From Bdellovibrio sp. (GTDB taxonomy: Bacteria; Bdellovibrionota; Bdellovibrionia; Bdellovibrionales; Bdellovibrionaceae): a stretch of 60,665 nucleotides of DNA. Both the position numbers and the translations under genes were made by a program. Position 1 is the first letter of the stretch; the number at the start of each line of letters is the position of its first letter. The stretch spans positions 1 through 60,665 of the forward strand of contig JANYDD010000081.1 of the NCBI GenBank assembly GCA_025359945.1. Direction: 5' to 3'. This document shows, in pieces, positions 1 through 8,607 of this stretch. Below the pieces are notes generated by a model. It did no database searches and was not told the origin of the DNA. It worked only from the letters and a program-made list of their open reading frames with translations.

Positions 1-49
1 ATCTAAAGCCCAAAAGCTATAAATACTGTTGTCATCAGACTTATATTTT

Positions 50-487
50 TCATTTAAAGCTCCCTCGGACGGTGCAGTCGGCTCCGCCAACTCGCTTTTT
101 TTCAAGGCTGGCTTCCATCATTTTTCCCATCGTGTCGGCAAGCTCTTGGGCGATCAGGGGGCCCTCTAATAGAACTTCGATTTTTTCTCGGCGCTTTTGT
201 TTCTCGGCAATCGAAGATTGATTTAGGCTGGCCTTCAGATTTTCTTCAACGGTCTTTCGACATTCTTTTTCGTCGATGGAATAGCAACTTAAAAAATAGC
301 CCTCGTCCTTGCAAAGGTCGTCGGGCAAATGTCCTAAAAATTCTTTGGCCCAGAACTGGGGTTGGATGAAGACTTTTTCCAATCCTTTTTTTTTCGGCGT
401 AAGCCCCGCACCCGTCGCCGCTTGCGACAAAAGAATTCCCCACAGAAATAGAATCTTAAACCCAAAATTAATTTTCGATGTCACCAT
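50..487 (-). CDS. Hypothetical exported protein, about 145 aa
   Basis: I do not recognise this protein. Its N-terminus (MVTSKINFGFK, then the hydrophobic ILFLWGILLSQ ending in AATGA) looks like a Sec signal peptide, so export to the periplasm or envelope is likely. The mature part is highly charged with a Lys/Glu-rich helical middle, and has four cysteines (DLCKDEGYFLSC, KECRK, GADC) that could form disulfides. I chose the ATG at 487 because the start eleven codons upstream would put MAHHLLLRYLY in front of the signal peptide; neither start has a convincing Shine-Dalgarno sequence. It lies on the same strand as the oxidoreductase ending at 579, about 90 bp away. No function is inferred. Confidence 0.65.
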   Translation of the reverse strand: MVTSKINFGFKILFLWGILLSQAATGAGLTPKKKGLEKVFIQPQFWAKEFLGHLPDDLCKDEGYFLSCYSIDEKECRKTVEENLKASLNQSSIAEKQKRREKIEVLLEGPLIAQELADTMGKMMEASLEKKRVGGADCTVRGSFK

Positions 488-578
488 ATATAAATATCTT
501 AGCAGCAAGTGATGGGCCATCCAAAGCCAGTCCCTTGATCCTCGACGATTTGCTAGGAATATTTCAGCGTTTCCGAGT

Positions 579-1721
579 CTAATTTGTTATCGGATCAGCA
601 ACGGGTCTAGCCGAAGTACCAGAAACATCTTCAAATGAGGTATCTCGCTTTTGTAAATCCCTCAGCAGTGTTTCTGAAACCGCCTTCGCTTGAATCAGGC
701 ATGAATAAATCGATAGGCCATCTTGCAACTGCGAACAACCCAAATAAAAATTCTTTAAATCAGGAAGTTTACAATCTTTTAGAAAAAAATCTTCTAGCAA
801 TGTATAAAAGGGTGCCACCAACACGCGCTCAGAAATTTTATTTTCTAAAACTTCTGGAAAAACCTTTTTTATATTTCGCTTTATTTTTTTTAAGGCCTCG
901 CCCAGTTTTTCGCTGTCGTCAGCTTGCTCGTATGGAACGAACGTCATCCAATGTGAAGTCTGATGGCCTTCGGGTGATGGGTTTTGAAAAAACCCAAGGC
1001 TTGGCAAATCATTTTGGGTCGGAATCAATCCCATGCGATAGCCATCGAAATGAAATTTTGGATGAATTAAATCCAACTGCAGTGCTGTTAAGTAAGGTCC
1101 TTTGGTGGCCCTTTGTTTGTGTTTAATTCCCCATTCATAATTTTTCATCAACGGCGGTAATTCAAACAATGGCGCACAGAACACATAAGTTTTTGCCTGA
1201 ATTATTTTTTGACCATTGACCTGGATAGATTGAACTTCTTTTTGTTCAACCAAAATTTGAGTGATTTCAGAGCGCGAAAAAAAATCACCAGTAAATTTTT
1301 GAAAAAGCGAAGCCGCCCAATCTGCCACCGGCAAGGTGGTTGAGAAAAGCGAAGTGCTTAAAAAATAACTGTACTGGCGATGAAATTCCGGGGCGGCGTC
1401 GCCAAAACCCATAAACGATTTTATCTGGGCAGAATCATAGATCCATGGATTGGTTTCGTGGCTTTTGATGGATAAATCCATATCTAAAAGCTGACTTAAA
1501 AATTCTAAAGATTTCTGACCCAATTCATTCCCAGCCAACCATCTTAAACCATTGCTGGATCCTGAATGAACTTGATGATTTAATCCGCCCCAAGTTTCGG
1601 CGCTGTCAAACAGCGCTACTTTATATCCGCGCTTGGAAAAATCCACTGAAACAGCCAAGCCCGTCAGGCCGCTTCCGATAACTGCGATGTCGTAATAAGA
1701 ATTGTTTTTTTTCTCAGCCAT
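579..1721 (-). CDS. FAD-dependent oxidoreductase, amine-oxidase/phytoene-desaturase-like fold
   Basis: The 380-residue protein opens with a Rossmann dinucleotide-binding fold: YDIAVIGSGLTGLAV at residues 9-23 contains the GxGxxG motif, followed by an acidic strand end (VALFDSAE) and WGGLN, as in FAD enzymes of the protoporphyrinogen oxidase/amine oxidase superfamily. The C-terminal part has FYLGCSQLQDGLSIYSC, where these enzymes close the FAD site. There is no signal peptide or membrane segment, so it is probably cytoplasmic. The substrate cannot be told from sequence. A typical family length is 400-500 residues, so this is a compact member. It stands alone, 130 bp from the next gene, with no pathway neighbours. 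Confidence 0.8.
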   Translation of the reverse strand: MAEKKNNSYYDIAVIGSGLTGLAVSVDFSKRGYKVALFDSAETWGGLNHQVHSGSSNGLRWLAGNELGQKSLEFLSQLLDMDLSIKSHETNPWIYDSAQIKSFMGFGDAAPEFHRQYSYFLSTSLFSTTLPVADWAASLFQKFTGDFFSRSEITQILVEQKEVQSIQVNGQKIIQAKTYVFCAPLFELPPLMKNYEWGIKHKQRATKGPYLTALQLDLIHPKFHFDGYRMGLIPTQNDLPSLGFFQNPSPEGHQTSHWMTFVPYEQADDSEKLGEALKKIKRNIKKVFPEVLENKISERVLVAPFYTLLEDFFLKDCKLPDLKNFYLGCSQLQDGLSIYSCLIQAKAVSETLLRDLQKRDTSFEDVSGTSARPVADPITN

Positions 1722-1853
1722 AGATGACTTAAGTTTAGCTTAAGCCGTTCGGTAAACTCAACACGCATTTTAACGGAGATCTTGATCTAGCATGCACGCT
1801 AGTATCACTTTTCATATTTCTGGCTCATTCGACCAGCAAACAATTTTTATATT

Positions 1854-2717
1854 TTATCTTGAAATGGCTTTTTGATTTTTGTCGCAGAAATGGACAATTG
1901 GAAAAATCAATTTTCGAACAAAAGGCTTAAAGATAGGCGCCCGATCTAAAAAGTAGGCAATCGCTGGCGAAAAAATATAGTAGATAAAATTTAAATAATA
2001 AATCCATGATGAAGTGAGTAATTTTTGGTCCCGCCAATTTTGTAAAATAAAAACTTCTGTACTTGATGGCGAGTCATAAACGCTTGAAGCAATAAAACAT
2101 CGGCCCTTATTTTGCGAAGCCATTTTAATAAATTGCTTGATCGCAGGTGGGTTTCTTGCGGTCTTCTGGAAGGCCTCGGCCTTTCGCAAAATATCTGGAT
2201 AAATCGGAGTGAAGCGCAGGAATTGCGCAAGCTTCATCGTCGCCAAGGTTTGTCTTTGATTGTATTGATCAGAGGTGTCGTAAATTCGAATCAAATCCCA
2301 AAAGGCAGAGGCCACCACGGTTAGCTCTTGAGTTCTAGCGGAATCTTTAAAGTTCTCGGGCTTCAGTTCGCCGGGTTTAACTTCGAATACCATTTCTAAC
2401 ACTCGGATGTACTTTTCATACTGAACGGCAGCTTGAGCATAAGATTTTTGGTTCATGCACTGCCTAGCATTTTTAATCAAATTGACCCGAGTTTTCCAAA
2501 GAATTGCTTTCCTTTGTTCTTTAGCTTTTTCTCGGGCCAACAAAACTGAACCTCGCGCGATAGATCCCGCCAATTCAGTAAAGCAATTGATGCAAACTTG
2601 TTTTGGAATACCGGCAGCAGGCCCGCCGGTTTCTTTAATTCTATCGATGATTCCCTGATCTATCGTCGTTAGCTCGTCGACAGACTTTTGGCATCGGGGA
2701 CAGGTGATCTGAGACAT
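1854..2717 (-). CDS. Zinc-ribbon protein with C-terminal CFI-box domain
   Basis: The 287-residue protein starts with a four-cysteine zinc ribbon (CPRC at 6-9, CINC at 42-45). A helical, TPR-like middle follows (about 60-200). The C-terminus holds a CFI-box: RCFIASSVYDSP around residues 205-216, then EVFILQNWRDQKLL and a hydrophobic tail (IYYLNFIYYIFSPAIAYF) that could enter the membrane. The CFI-box is known as a short conserved domain of unknown function in deltaproteobacteria-like lineages; here the usual CFIATAAYGS is degenerate. The gene lies 12 bp downstream of priA on the same strand and is probably co-transcribed with it, which may be incidental. A molecular function cannot be given. 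Confidence 0.75.
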   Translation of the reverse strand: MSQITCPRCQKSVDELTTIDQGIIDRIKETGGPAAGIPKQVCINCFTELAGSIARGSVLLAREKAKEQRKAILWKTRVNLIKNARQCMNQKSYAQAAVQYEKYIRVLEMVFEVKPGELKPENFKDSARTQELTVVASAFWDLIRIYDTSDQYNQRQTLATMKLAQFLRFTPIYPDILRKAEAFQKTARNPPAIKQFIKMASQNKGRCFIASSVYDSPSSTEVFILQNWRDQKLLTSSWIYYLNFIYYIFSPAIAYFLDRAPIFKPFVRKLIFPIVHFCDKNQKAISR

Positions 2718-2729
2718 ATCTTTATTCTG

Positions 2730-4811
2730 TTAGAGAAGATGTGCTGGGTCAACATCGGGACTGACTCGCACCGAGGCAGGGATCCAGTTTTGGTCTCCCA
2801 TCAGGTGCAAATAAAATTTTTGCAGTCGATGTGGCATCGTACTTTTAAGAAGAATTTGAAATCGAAATTGATTTCGAATTTTACTAATCGGTGCTTCCGA
2901 TGGACCCAAAATTTCGATGCCCGCGTACTGGCTTTGGTATTGGGGGTTTGCCAGAAGGGCCTTAGCTCTTGTCGCAAAAGCTTCGGCCGTATTTTCGACA
3001 GAATCTTTCTTTAGACTTTGAAAGCGAACGCTTAAAAGTCTTCCGAAAGGTGGGTAATAAAGCTCTTTTCGATTTTCTAACTCGCTATTAATAAAACCTT
3101 CGATATCGTTTTTCACCAAATACAAAAGGCTAGGGTGATCCACATTATATGTTTGAAGAAAAACTCGACCTGGGTCCTGGTCTAGTCCCACGTGTCGGCC
3201 GGACCGGCCCGCCATCTGAGTGAAAAGTTGAAAACTTCTTTCCGTCGATCGAAAGTCTGGAATCTGAAAACTTAAATCTGCCAAGACCAAGCCCACTAGA
3301 TTTAATTTTTTAAAATCTAGCCCTTTTGCGATCATCTGTGTGCCCACCAAAATATCGATTTCGTGATTTTCCATTTTTTGGATAAGATCTTCAAGCTCGT
3401 GTCGATTTTGAACTTCATCGCGATCGGCGCGGGCTACTCGGGCTTGGGGAAAGTATTTTCTAAGGTCACTTTCGATTTGTTCTGTACCAAACCCGACGGA
3501 TTTTATTTCGCCCTCGTGGCAATCGGGGCAGACTTCGTCTTTGGTGTGGGTGTACTCGCAGTAGTGGCAAACCAGATGATTTTTTCCGTGCAATGTCAGC
3601 TTAATGTCGCAATTGGGGCAGTCGTAAGTATAACCGCAGGCCGGGCACAGCACCAGGGGCGAGTACCCTCGGCGATTTAAAAACAAAGCTGATTGTTGAC
3701 CCTTGCCCAAAGTGACTTGCAAGGCTTCGAAAAGTTTTTCACTTAGCCAAAGGGGCCGGTTTTTTTGTAAGTTCGGGGTTTTCAGTTTTCCTTCAGAGAT
3801 CTTGGAGACGTCTTCTTTCATATCAATAATTTCGATGGTGGGTAAAGGGCTATTGCCGAATCTATTCTTAAGGCGATGCAGGTGGTAGCGCCCCTCTTGC
3901 GCGTTTTTCCAGCTTTCAAGACTGGGGGTGGCCGATCCTAAAATAATCGGGCATCCACTCAATCGGGCTAACATCACGGCACTGTCTCGCGCTTGGTATT
4001 TTAATTTTTCATCTTGTTTGAAATTTAGCTCGTGCTCCTCGTCAATCACGATCAGGCCCAAGTCGGGTAAAGGACAAAACAAGGCTGACCTGGCGCCAAT
4101 TAAAATTTGTTTTTTCTTTTCGGTCATTTCCCACCAGTGGATGGTGCGTTCGCGATCGGTAAGCTGGGAATGGATCACGGCGATCTGATTGGGAAAGCGT
4201 AAATTAAACCGATCGACCAATTGCGGGGTCAGAGAAATTTCAGGGACAATAAAAAGTCCCTGTTTTTTCTGCTGCAGAATTTTCTCAAAAAGTTCCAAAT
4301 ACACTTCGGTCTTTCCAGATCCAGTAACGCCAAAAATCAAGTGCGTGGAAAAACATTCTAAGCTTTTTGAAATATCGGCGACGATCTGATCCTGCTCTTC
4401 GTTTAAAGATTTTTTTTGAGGCTCGTCATGACTTTGCAAAATAAAGGAATTTGTTTTTCTGCCCTTTTTTTTCAAGGGGGGGAAAAAAAGCGTCGAAACC
4501 TGCCCCACCGGATGCATATAATATTTAGATAGCCACTCAAGCCACTGCAAATAATTTTCCGGGATTGGAAAAAGATCTTCGGACTTGCCGATGACATTTT
4601 TTAACACAAATTTTCTTGAGCTTTCATCGGCGTTGGGCGTGATCTTTTCCAAAAGCAGGCCACGCACCTGGCGTTTTCCTAAGGGGACCACGACCGATTG
4701 TCCGCGTTGCAAAAACAAATCGGGTGAAGCCTGATAGGTCAAAGCTTCTCGCAGAGGAGCTTCTACTGACACTCGCCAGATTTCTGTTTCTGGTTTTAAA
4801 AGTTCAATCAT
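2730..4811 (-). CDS. priA: Primosomal protein N' (replication restart helicase PriA)
   Basis: PriA is the 3'-to-5' DNA helicase that reloads the replisome at stalled forks. The 693 residues include the N-terminal DNA-binding domain, a helicase core with Walker A GVTGSGKT (161-168) and a DEEH box, and the paired zinc-binding cysteines unique to PriA (CPAC, CPNC, CHYC, CPDC). Motifs of the second helicase lobe follow (VGTQMIAKGLDF, QMAGRSGR). The length is slightly below the E. coli protein (732), with no domain missing. It overlaps the upstream exported-protein gene by 4 nt (ATGA), implying translational coupling, and is followed by the CFI-box gene after 12 bp. Confidence 0.97.
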   Translation of the reverse strand: MIELLKPETEIWRVSVEAPLREALTYQASPDLFLQRGQSVVVPLGKRQVRGLLLEKITPNADESSRKFVLKNVIGKSEDLFPIPENYLQWLEWLSKYYMHPVGQVSTLFFPPLKKKGRKTNSFILQSHDEPQKKSLNEEQDQIVADISKSLECFSTHLIFGVTGSGKTEVYLELFEKILQQKKQGLFIVPEISLTPQLVDRFNLRFPNQIAVIHSQLTDRERTIHWWEMTEKKKQILIGARSALFCPLPDLGLIVIDEEHELNFKQDEKLKYQARDSAVMLARLSGCPIILGSATPSLESWKNAQEGRYHLHRLKNRFGNSPLPTIEIIDMKEDVSKISEGKLKTPNLQKNRPLWLSEKLFEALQVTLGKGQQSALFLNRRGYSPLVLCPACGYTYDCPNCDIKLTLHGKNHLVCHYCEYTHTKDEVCPDCHEGEIKSVGFGTEQIESDLRKYFPQARVARADRDEVQNRHELEDLIQKMENHEIDILVGTQMIAKGLDFKKLNLVGLVLADLSFQIPDFRSTERSFQLFTQMAGRSGRHVGLDQDPGRVFLQTYNVDHPSLLYLVKNDIEGFINSELENRKELYYPPFGRLLSVRFQSLKKDSVENTAEAFATRAKALLANPQYQSQYAGIEILGPSEAPISKIRNQFRFQILLKSTMPHRLQKFYLHLMGDQNWIPASVRVSPDVDPAHLL

Positions 4812-5629
4812 CTAAATCTCGAATAAAACTCTTCGATGGTAGATTGCAGGGGTAAACCTTCAAAGCTTGCGGAACTTGAATTTTCTAAGCTTGTGCTAGA
4901 AAAGAAATTTTGAACTTTTTCGCCTCTCCACGACACACTTTGCACCGAGGCACTGACGGGAAAGTTACTGCCCATCAATTTCATGATTTTTTGCTTAGGG
5001 TGGATTAAACCTTTGGCGAAAGGAGTGACTTCGCTGGCCAAAACTTCCGCGCCGTCTTGAAATCGGATTTTTCGAATCACGAATTGATCCTGTTCGACCC
5101 ACAGACCAGAGGCGCCGCCCACGGGACCAAAAACGTAACTGACTACGCCTGAATGTCTGGCCAAGCGAAGCAGGGGGTCAGGCGTTGGGTCAAAATCTTT
5201 AATGTTTTTGGCAATTTTTTTCTGCAAGTAAGTAGAATTTAGAATACCCATCTGTGAAAGTTGAAAAGCTAAGTTTTCAGACTTTCGAAAATGAAAAAAC
5301 TTTTCTGAAAAATCCGCGCCAGTGGGTACCACTTTGCGGCTTCCGGATAAATTAATTAATTTATTTTTTCCTTGGTAAAGGTAGGTGATTTTTATTTTAT
5401 CTTTAAATTCTTTCAAGCCCAGAATTTGCAGTTTCAAAGTATTTTCGTTTTCGACCCACCAAATTTCTTTCAAGGTCACGCGATCTTTTTCGTTTTGAAA
5501 AAGGACCTCTTGTTCGATGCGATAAATTCCGAGTCCTGAATTATCGGTCAATTTATTAAGGATGGTGGTCCCCTTGGGGATTGCGGCGAATACTGGAAAG
5601 CTTGCAAACAACAATAATATAAATCGCAT
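4808..5629 (-). CDS. Hypothetical exported protein upstream of priA
   Basis: This protein of about 273 residues is not recognised. It begins with a short signal peptide (MRFILLLFASFPVFA) and has a beta-rich mature part with alternating hydrophobic residues, suggesting a periplasmic or outer-membrane-associated protein. Segments such as LWVEQDQFVIRKIRFQDGAEV resemble proteins of the LolA/LolB-like outer-membrane lipoprotein-sorting fold, but the match is only impressionistic. It ends overlapping priA by 4 nt. I chose the ATG at 5629. Upstream GTG (5644) and TTG (5656) codons are in frame, and the GTG would give an n-region QIKRMR that is also credible. Confidence 0.65.
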   Translation of the reverse strand: MRFILLLFASFPVFAAIPKGTTILNKLTDNSGLGIYRIEQEVLFQNEKDRVTLKEIWWVENENTLKLQILGLKEFKDKIKITYLYQGKNKLINLSGSRKVVPTGADFSEKFFHFRKSENLAFQLSQMGILNSTYLQKKIAKNIKDFDPTPDPLLRLARHSGVVSYVFGPVGGASGLWVEQDQFVIRKIRFQDGAEVLASEVTPFAKGLIHPKQKIMKLMGSNFPVSASVQSVSWRGEKVQNFFSSTSLENSSSASFEGLPLQSTIEEFYSRFR

Positions 5630-6020
5630 TCTTTTAATCTGCACCAAACACCCCAAGAAAGCCTACGAAAAAATTTCTGGGATGGTGGTTCTATAAAAGC
5701 ATTTTCTTAATGTTTGGAAAATGTAACGCAAATTCGAAGTACTTTCCGGTCAGCCCTTTTTCCAGAAATTCACCCTTCACCACCGTCTGCAATACGTAGA
5801 CATGGTTCTCGTTTTATATGTAAAAATGAGAACATGATAACCAGATTGCAGCGGCAGCAAATTGCGTCTTCCAAGAAAAGCGCCCTTGTGGGTTTCATTT
5901 GCGGACAGCCGCCACGGAGTTGTCTCATCTTGAGGCGAATTTGCCCTTTAAATTCAAAAAAATTCGTGTTTCTTCCGAGCGATGATATTCTTAAAGGGTG
6001 CCTTGTTTTGGGGGGATTGT
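5630..6020. other. Divergent intergenic region, 391 bp
   Basis: This region separates the leftward priA-linked gene from the rightward lipoprotein gene and should hold both promoters. I see no convincing protein in it. It holds an imperfect inverted repeat at 5805-5833 and a very G-rich Shine-Dalgarno (GGGGGG) just before the lipoprotein start. An open frame crosses from 5714 to 6127 but has no supporting features. Confidence 0.5.
5805..5833. repeat. Imperfect 29-bp inverted repeat, possible operator
   Basis: GTTCTC at 5805-5810 is mirrored by GAGAAC at 5828-5833, with TTTT and AAAA symmetrically inside and an AT-rich centre. The arms match perfectly over 6 bp plus 4 inner bases. It lies 188 bp upstream of the lipoprotein start, in the divergent intergenic region. 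A dimeric regulator could bind here, but the site matches no named box that I can assign with confidence. Confidence 0.4.
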
Positions 6021-7505
6021 ATGTCATTTTCAAAGATCAAATCTTTGAACTTAAAACCTATAGCGATTTTATTCTCAGGCGCTCTAGTTATGGTGAGCTT
6101 TCAAAACTGTGGCCAAGCGGGATTTGAAAACTCTAGTCTTTCTTCGCAAGAATCTGCTAGCAACCAGGCTTACGCTCAGGCTCCTCACCCCTTAGATGTT
6201 CGATTCAATCAAATTGCGTATATGTCATGTCCTCGCGCAGGAACAGCGGATGCCGGATCTGGTGGCGCCGTCGGAGTCACAGCACAGGGCGGATCTGGTG
6301 CCGCAAAAACGGTCCCTAGCGGAGATTTAAATGACTATCCTTATTTTACTCTTCGAGCGGCCGGTTTCGATAATAGCGATTTATTAAATTCGCCAGTAGC
6401 ACCTGGTGGAGTAGGTTTTAGCCCGGAGGGTCTTGAATTTGTGAGAAACACTTTGTCGCCGGCCGCGACACCGCAAAGCTTGGCTTATTTTTTGAAAAAT
6501 TCGCCTTTCACAAAAAATAAATCCATTGTGTCAACGATCCTATTAAAAAATAGAACTCCTCAAGCTTTAACTCCGCCCGAATCAAAATCATTTCCGATTC
6601 TAGAACCGCTGAGCGCGCCTGCCGTTTCCTCGATGCTGACCAACGCTCCCGCGGTTGAAAAAAAGGGTACACAGAAAGTGAGCTTTTTTTCGCAGTCACC
6701 CACTTTGGGCTTACAGAATTTTGCGGTTAGTATGAATTTCATGGGCGATGCCGTTAAAAATATTCGCACCAACTTCACCGACGCGAACAAAAAAGCCTAT
6801 TTATTTTTAGGCTATGCCGATGCCACTTCGACAACATCTGCAGCTTCCATTGTTAACAGCCTGTCGGGACCCGACAATGACCCCGTGAAAAGGCTTTACG
6901 GAAAAGGCTACGAGCTTACTTTTTCGCAAAATAAAACCGGATTTAATTCAGTTATGGACGTTCAAGAAGTGGATCTTAGCAAAACCGACGAACCCGTGAA
7001 TGTTTCGCAGACCGAGGGGCAAGCCTGGGAATGTTTGCCACCGTTGACTGTAGTGCGACCAGTGGATCGAATTTATAAACTTAAAAATGATAGTTTTGTT
7101 CGCAAGACTGATATCAACGCAGAACCAAGCCGGCCCTATTTCATAAAAAATGGATTTCAATTAAGAAAGCTCGAGGCCGCGCAATTTTTCGGTCAGAAAA
7201 ATCCGCTTCGAATGGGAATTCAAAAAGTGTGCCCTCCGCAAGAGGCCAACGATTTAGATTCCATCGAGATGCGCGACAAATGGCGTATTGTGCGACGAAT
7301 GTTACCCGCGGATCTATTTGATCTGAATTTAAAGGAAAACTGTGTGGTTCCAACAGAAAAAGCATTGGCATCGGGCCAAACTTGTTATGCCTCGGGAGAC
7401 GCGGACACCGGAAAATACATCGTTTATGATTCTTCTTTTGAATGCGGACCCAGTCCCCAAGACGAATGTTCCGCGTTTGTCTCTGTCTGCTATCGAAAAA
7501 AATAA
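6021..7505 (+). CDS. Large lipoprotein with SFQNCG lipobox
   Basis: The 494-residue product starts MSFSKIKSLNLKPIAILF and has a hydrophobic stretch ending VSFQNCGQAG. The Cys is the expected lipidation site, so this is a predicted lipoprotein. The SFQNC/FQNCG lipobox recurs in Bdellovibrio-type lipoproteins. The mature part is low-complexity at first (GSGGAVGVTAQGG) and then globular, with cysteines clustered at the C-terminus (CYASGD, CGPSPQDEC, SVCYRK). No catalytic motif is recognised. The ATG at 6021 follows a run of six G after a suitable spacing, which decides the start over an upstream ATG at 5982. Function unknown. Confidence 0.8.
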   Translation: MSFSKIKSLNLKPIAILFSGALVMVSFQNCGQAGFENSSLSSQESASNQAYAQAPHPLDVRFNQIAYMSCPRAGTADAGSGGAVGVTAQGGSGAAKTVPSGDLNDYPYFTLRAAGFDNSDLLNSPVAPGGVGFSPEGLEFVRNTLSPAATPQSLAYFLKNSPFTKNKSIVSTILLKNRTPQALTPPESKSFPILEPLSAPAVSSMLTNAPAVEKKGTQKVSFFSQSPTLGLQNFAVSMNFMGDAVKNIRTNFTDANKKAYLFLGYADATSTTSAASIVNSLSGPDNDPVKRLYGKGYELTFSQNKTGFNSVMDVQEVDLSKTDEPVNVSQTEGQAWECLPPLTVVRPVDRIYKLKNDSFVRKTDINAEPSRPYFIKNGFQLRKLEAAQFFGQKNPLRMGIQKVCPPQEANDLDSIEMRDKWRIVRRMLPADLFDLNLKENCVVPTEKALASGQTCYASGDADTGKYIVYDSSFECGPSPQDECSAFVSVCYRKK

Positions 7506-7532
7506 ATTACATAAATTCATCCTCTAATCTGA

Positions 7533-7562
7533 TTGCGTCCAAGCGATCCCTGTTGCTAGGCT
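7533..7562 (+). promoter_or_regulatory. Candidate promoter for the gene at 7569
   Basis: A -35-like TTGCGT (7533-7538) and a -10-like TAGGCT (7557-7562) are 18 bp apart. Only 6 nt separate the -10 from the ATG at 7569, and no Shine-Dalgarno is visible, so the transcript may be leaderless. The hexamers match the consensus only partly. Confidence 0.4.
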
Positions 7563-7568
7563 TTCGGA

Positions 7569-8444
7569 ATGAGAATTTTCTTTTCGCTTTTGATGCTGTT
7601 GTCTTTAAAATCTTGGGCTGACTTTTCAGGCGCGGTGACGACTTCCACAGCCGGAACGGGTCGAGGCTCGGCGGAAGGCACGGGATCTTTTTTTTTAAAT
7701 CCGGCGACGCTGAATTACCTTAAAGGTTATCAATTAAACACCACTTACAACACGGCGATTGGCAAAACAAATAACACATTTCGTGATTTCCAAGTCTATG
7801 CCTTTGATAACACCAAAGACACAGTATTTCCGGCAGCATTGTCCTTTCGCGAACAGCAGATTTTTTTCGACGAGAAACCCAAAGTCACAAAAGTGAAATG
7901 GAATGAAATGAACATCGTTGTTTCGCACACAGTTCTGCCCAGGGTTTCTTTGGGTGGGTCGCTGAATTATAGAAACTTTTTCCCGCCCCCTGGAGCGATT
8001 GATCGTGATCAGACCCCAACATTAACTCAATGGAACGGAACCATCGGCGTTTTACTGGCACCCGCCGAAAATATTGGTTTGGGTTTGGTTTTAGAAAATC
8101 CATTTGGCGAAAAAACGGCCGTTCCTGAAGCCTATCGATATCTTACCAAAACCAGTTTAGGGGCCTCTTACATTCTAAGTCGCACAGTGAAACTAAAATC
8201 AGATTTTTCCACAGCCAGAAATAATTCTTGGACTAAACCCACGGCTTCCATTGGGCTTGAGACATTTTTAAATTCCTGGATCGTCTGGCGTTTGGGAGCG
8301 GGCAAGGATTTTGACCAGCAAGTGCAGACTTACGCTGCCGGCATTGGGTTTCAAGGTCCTAAGTTTGGACTTCATTACGGGTTTGAAAAATCGGATGTGA
8401 TATTCGAACGACATGCAATTGACTTAAGTATGCCCCTTTGGTAA
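7569..8444 (+). CDS. Predicted outer-membrane beta-barrel protein
   Basis: The 291-residue protein has a signal peptide (MRIFFSLLMLLSLKSWA). The mature start carries FLNPATLNYLKGYQL, the NPA-type segment seen near the N-terminus of FadL/OmpP1-like and related barrels. The rest is built of alternating-residue beta strands separated by short turns and ends in an aromatic residue (SMPLW), the usual barrel-assembly signal. I infer an outer-membrane location. Substrate and role are unknown. It follows the lipoprotein gene by 63 bp on the same strand, with its own possible promoter at 7533-7562. Confidence 0.7.
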   Translation: MRIFFSLLMLLSLKSWADFSGAVTTSTAGTGRGSAEGTGSFFLNPATLNYLKGYQLNTTYNTAIGKTNNTFRDFQVYAFDNTKDTVFPAALSFREQQIFFDEKPKVTKVKWNEMNIVVSHTVLPRVSLGGSLNYRNFFPPPGAIDRDQTPTLTQWNGTIGVLLAPAENIGLGLVLENPFGEKTAVPEAYRYLTKTSLGASYILSRTVKLKSDFSTARNNSWTKPTASIGLETFLNSWIVWRLGAGKDFDQQVQTYAAGIGFQGPKFGLHYGFEKSDVIFERHAIDLSMPLW

Positions 8445-8473
8445 TTCCCAAGACCTTACGATAGGAGAACTTC

Positions 8474-8602
8474 ATGGCTTCAAAAACTAAAAAAACGGAA
8501 TTGCAGCGCACACGACGCGACAAACGCATGGGCCGCAAGCGAAAAAATAAAGAAGCTAAAAATGGAACTTCTCAGTCTCCAAAAGTTCTTTTTCAAGATT
8601 AA
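8474..8602 (+). CDS. Tiny highly basic protein, 42 aa
   Basis: A 43-codon frame starts at ATG 8474, preceded by a good Shine-Dalgarno (ATAGGAG, 7 nt before the start). The product begins MASKTKKTELQRTRRDKRMG and continues RKRKNKEAKNG before a neutral tail QSPKVLFQD. Nearly half of the first 29 residues are Lys or Arg, so binding to RNA, ribosomes or DNA is plausible but unproven. It lies between the barrel gene and the convergent TonB-like gene, 5 bp from the latter's stop. The start signal makes it more credible than a chance frame. Confidence 0.6.
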   Translation: MASKTKKTELQRTRRDKRMGRKRKNKEAKNGTSQSPKVLFQD

Positions 8603-8607
8603 TTTGA

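Noticed and set aside
635-1126. Open frame of 163 codons on the plus strand inside the FAD oxidoreductase gene
   Set aside because: Antisense shadow of a well-supported gene; sequence has no domain.
5714-6127. Open frame of 137 codons upstream of and overlapping the lipoprotein gene
   Set aside because: No Shine-Dalgarno or recognisable feature; the overlapping lipoprotein has a lipobox and a strong start.
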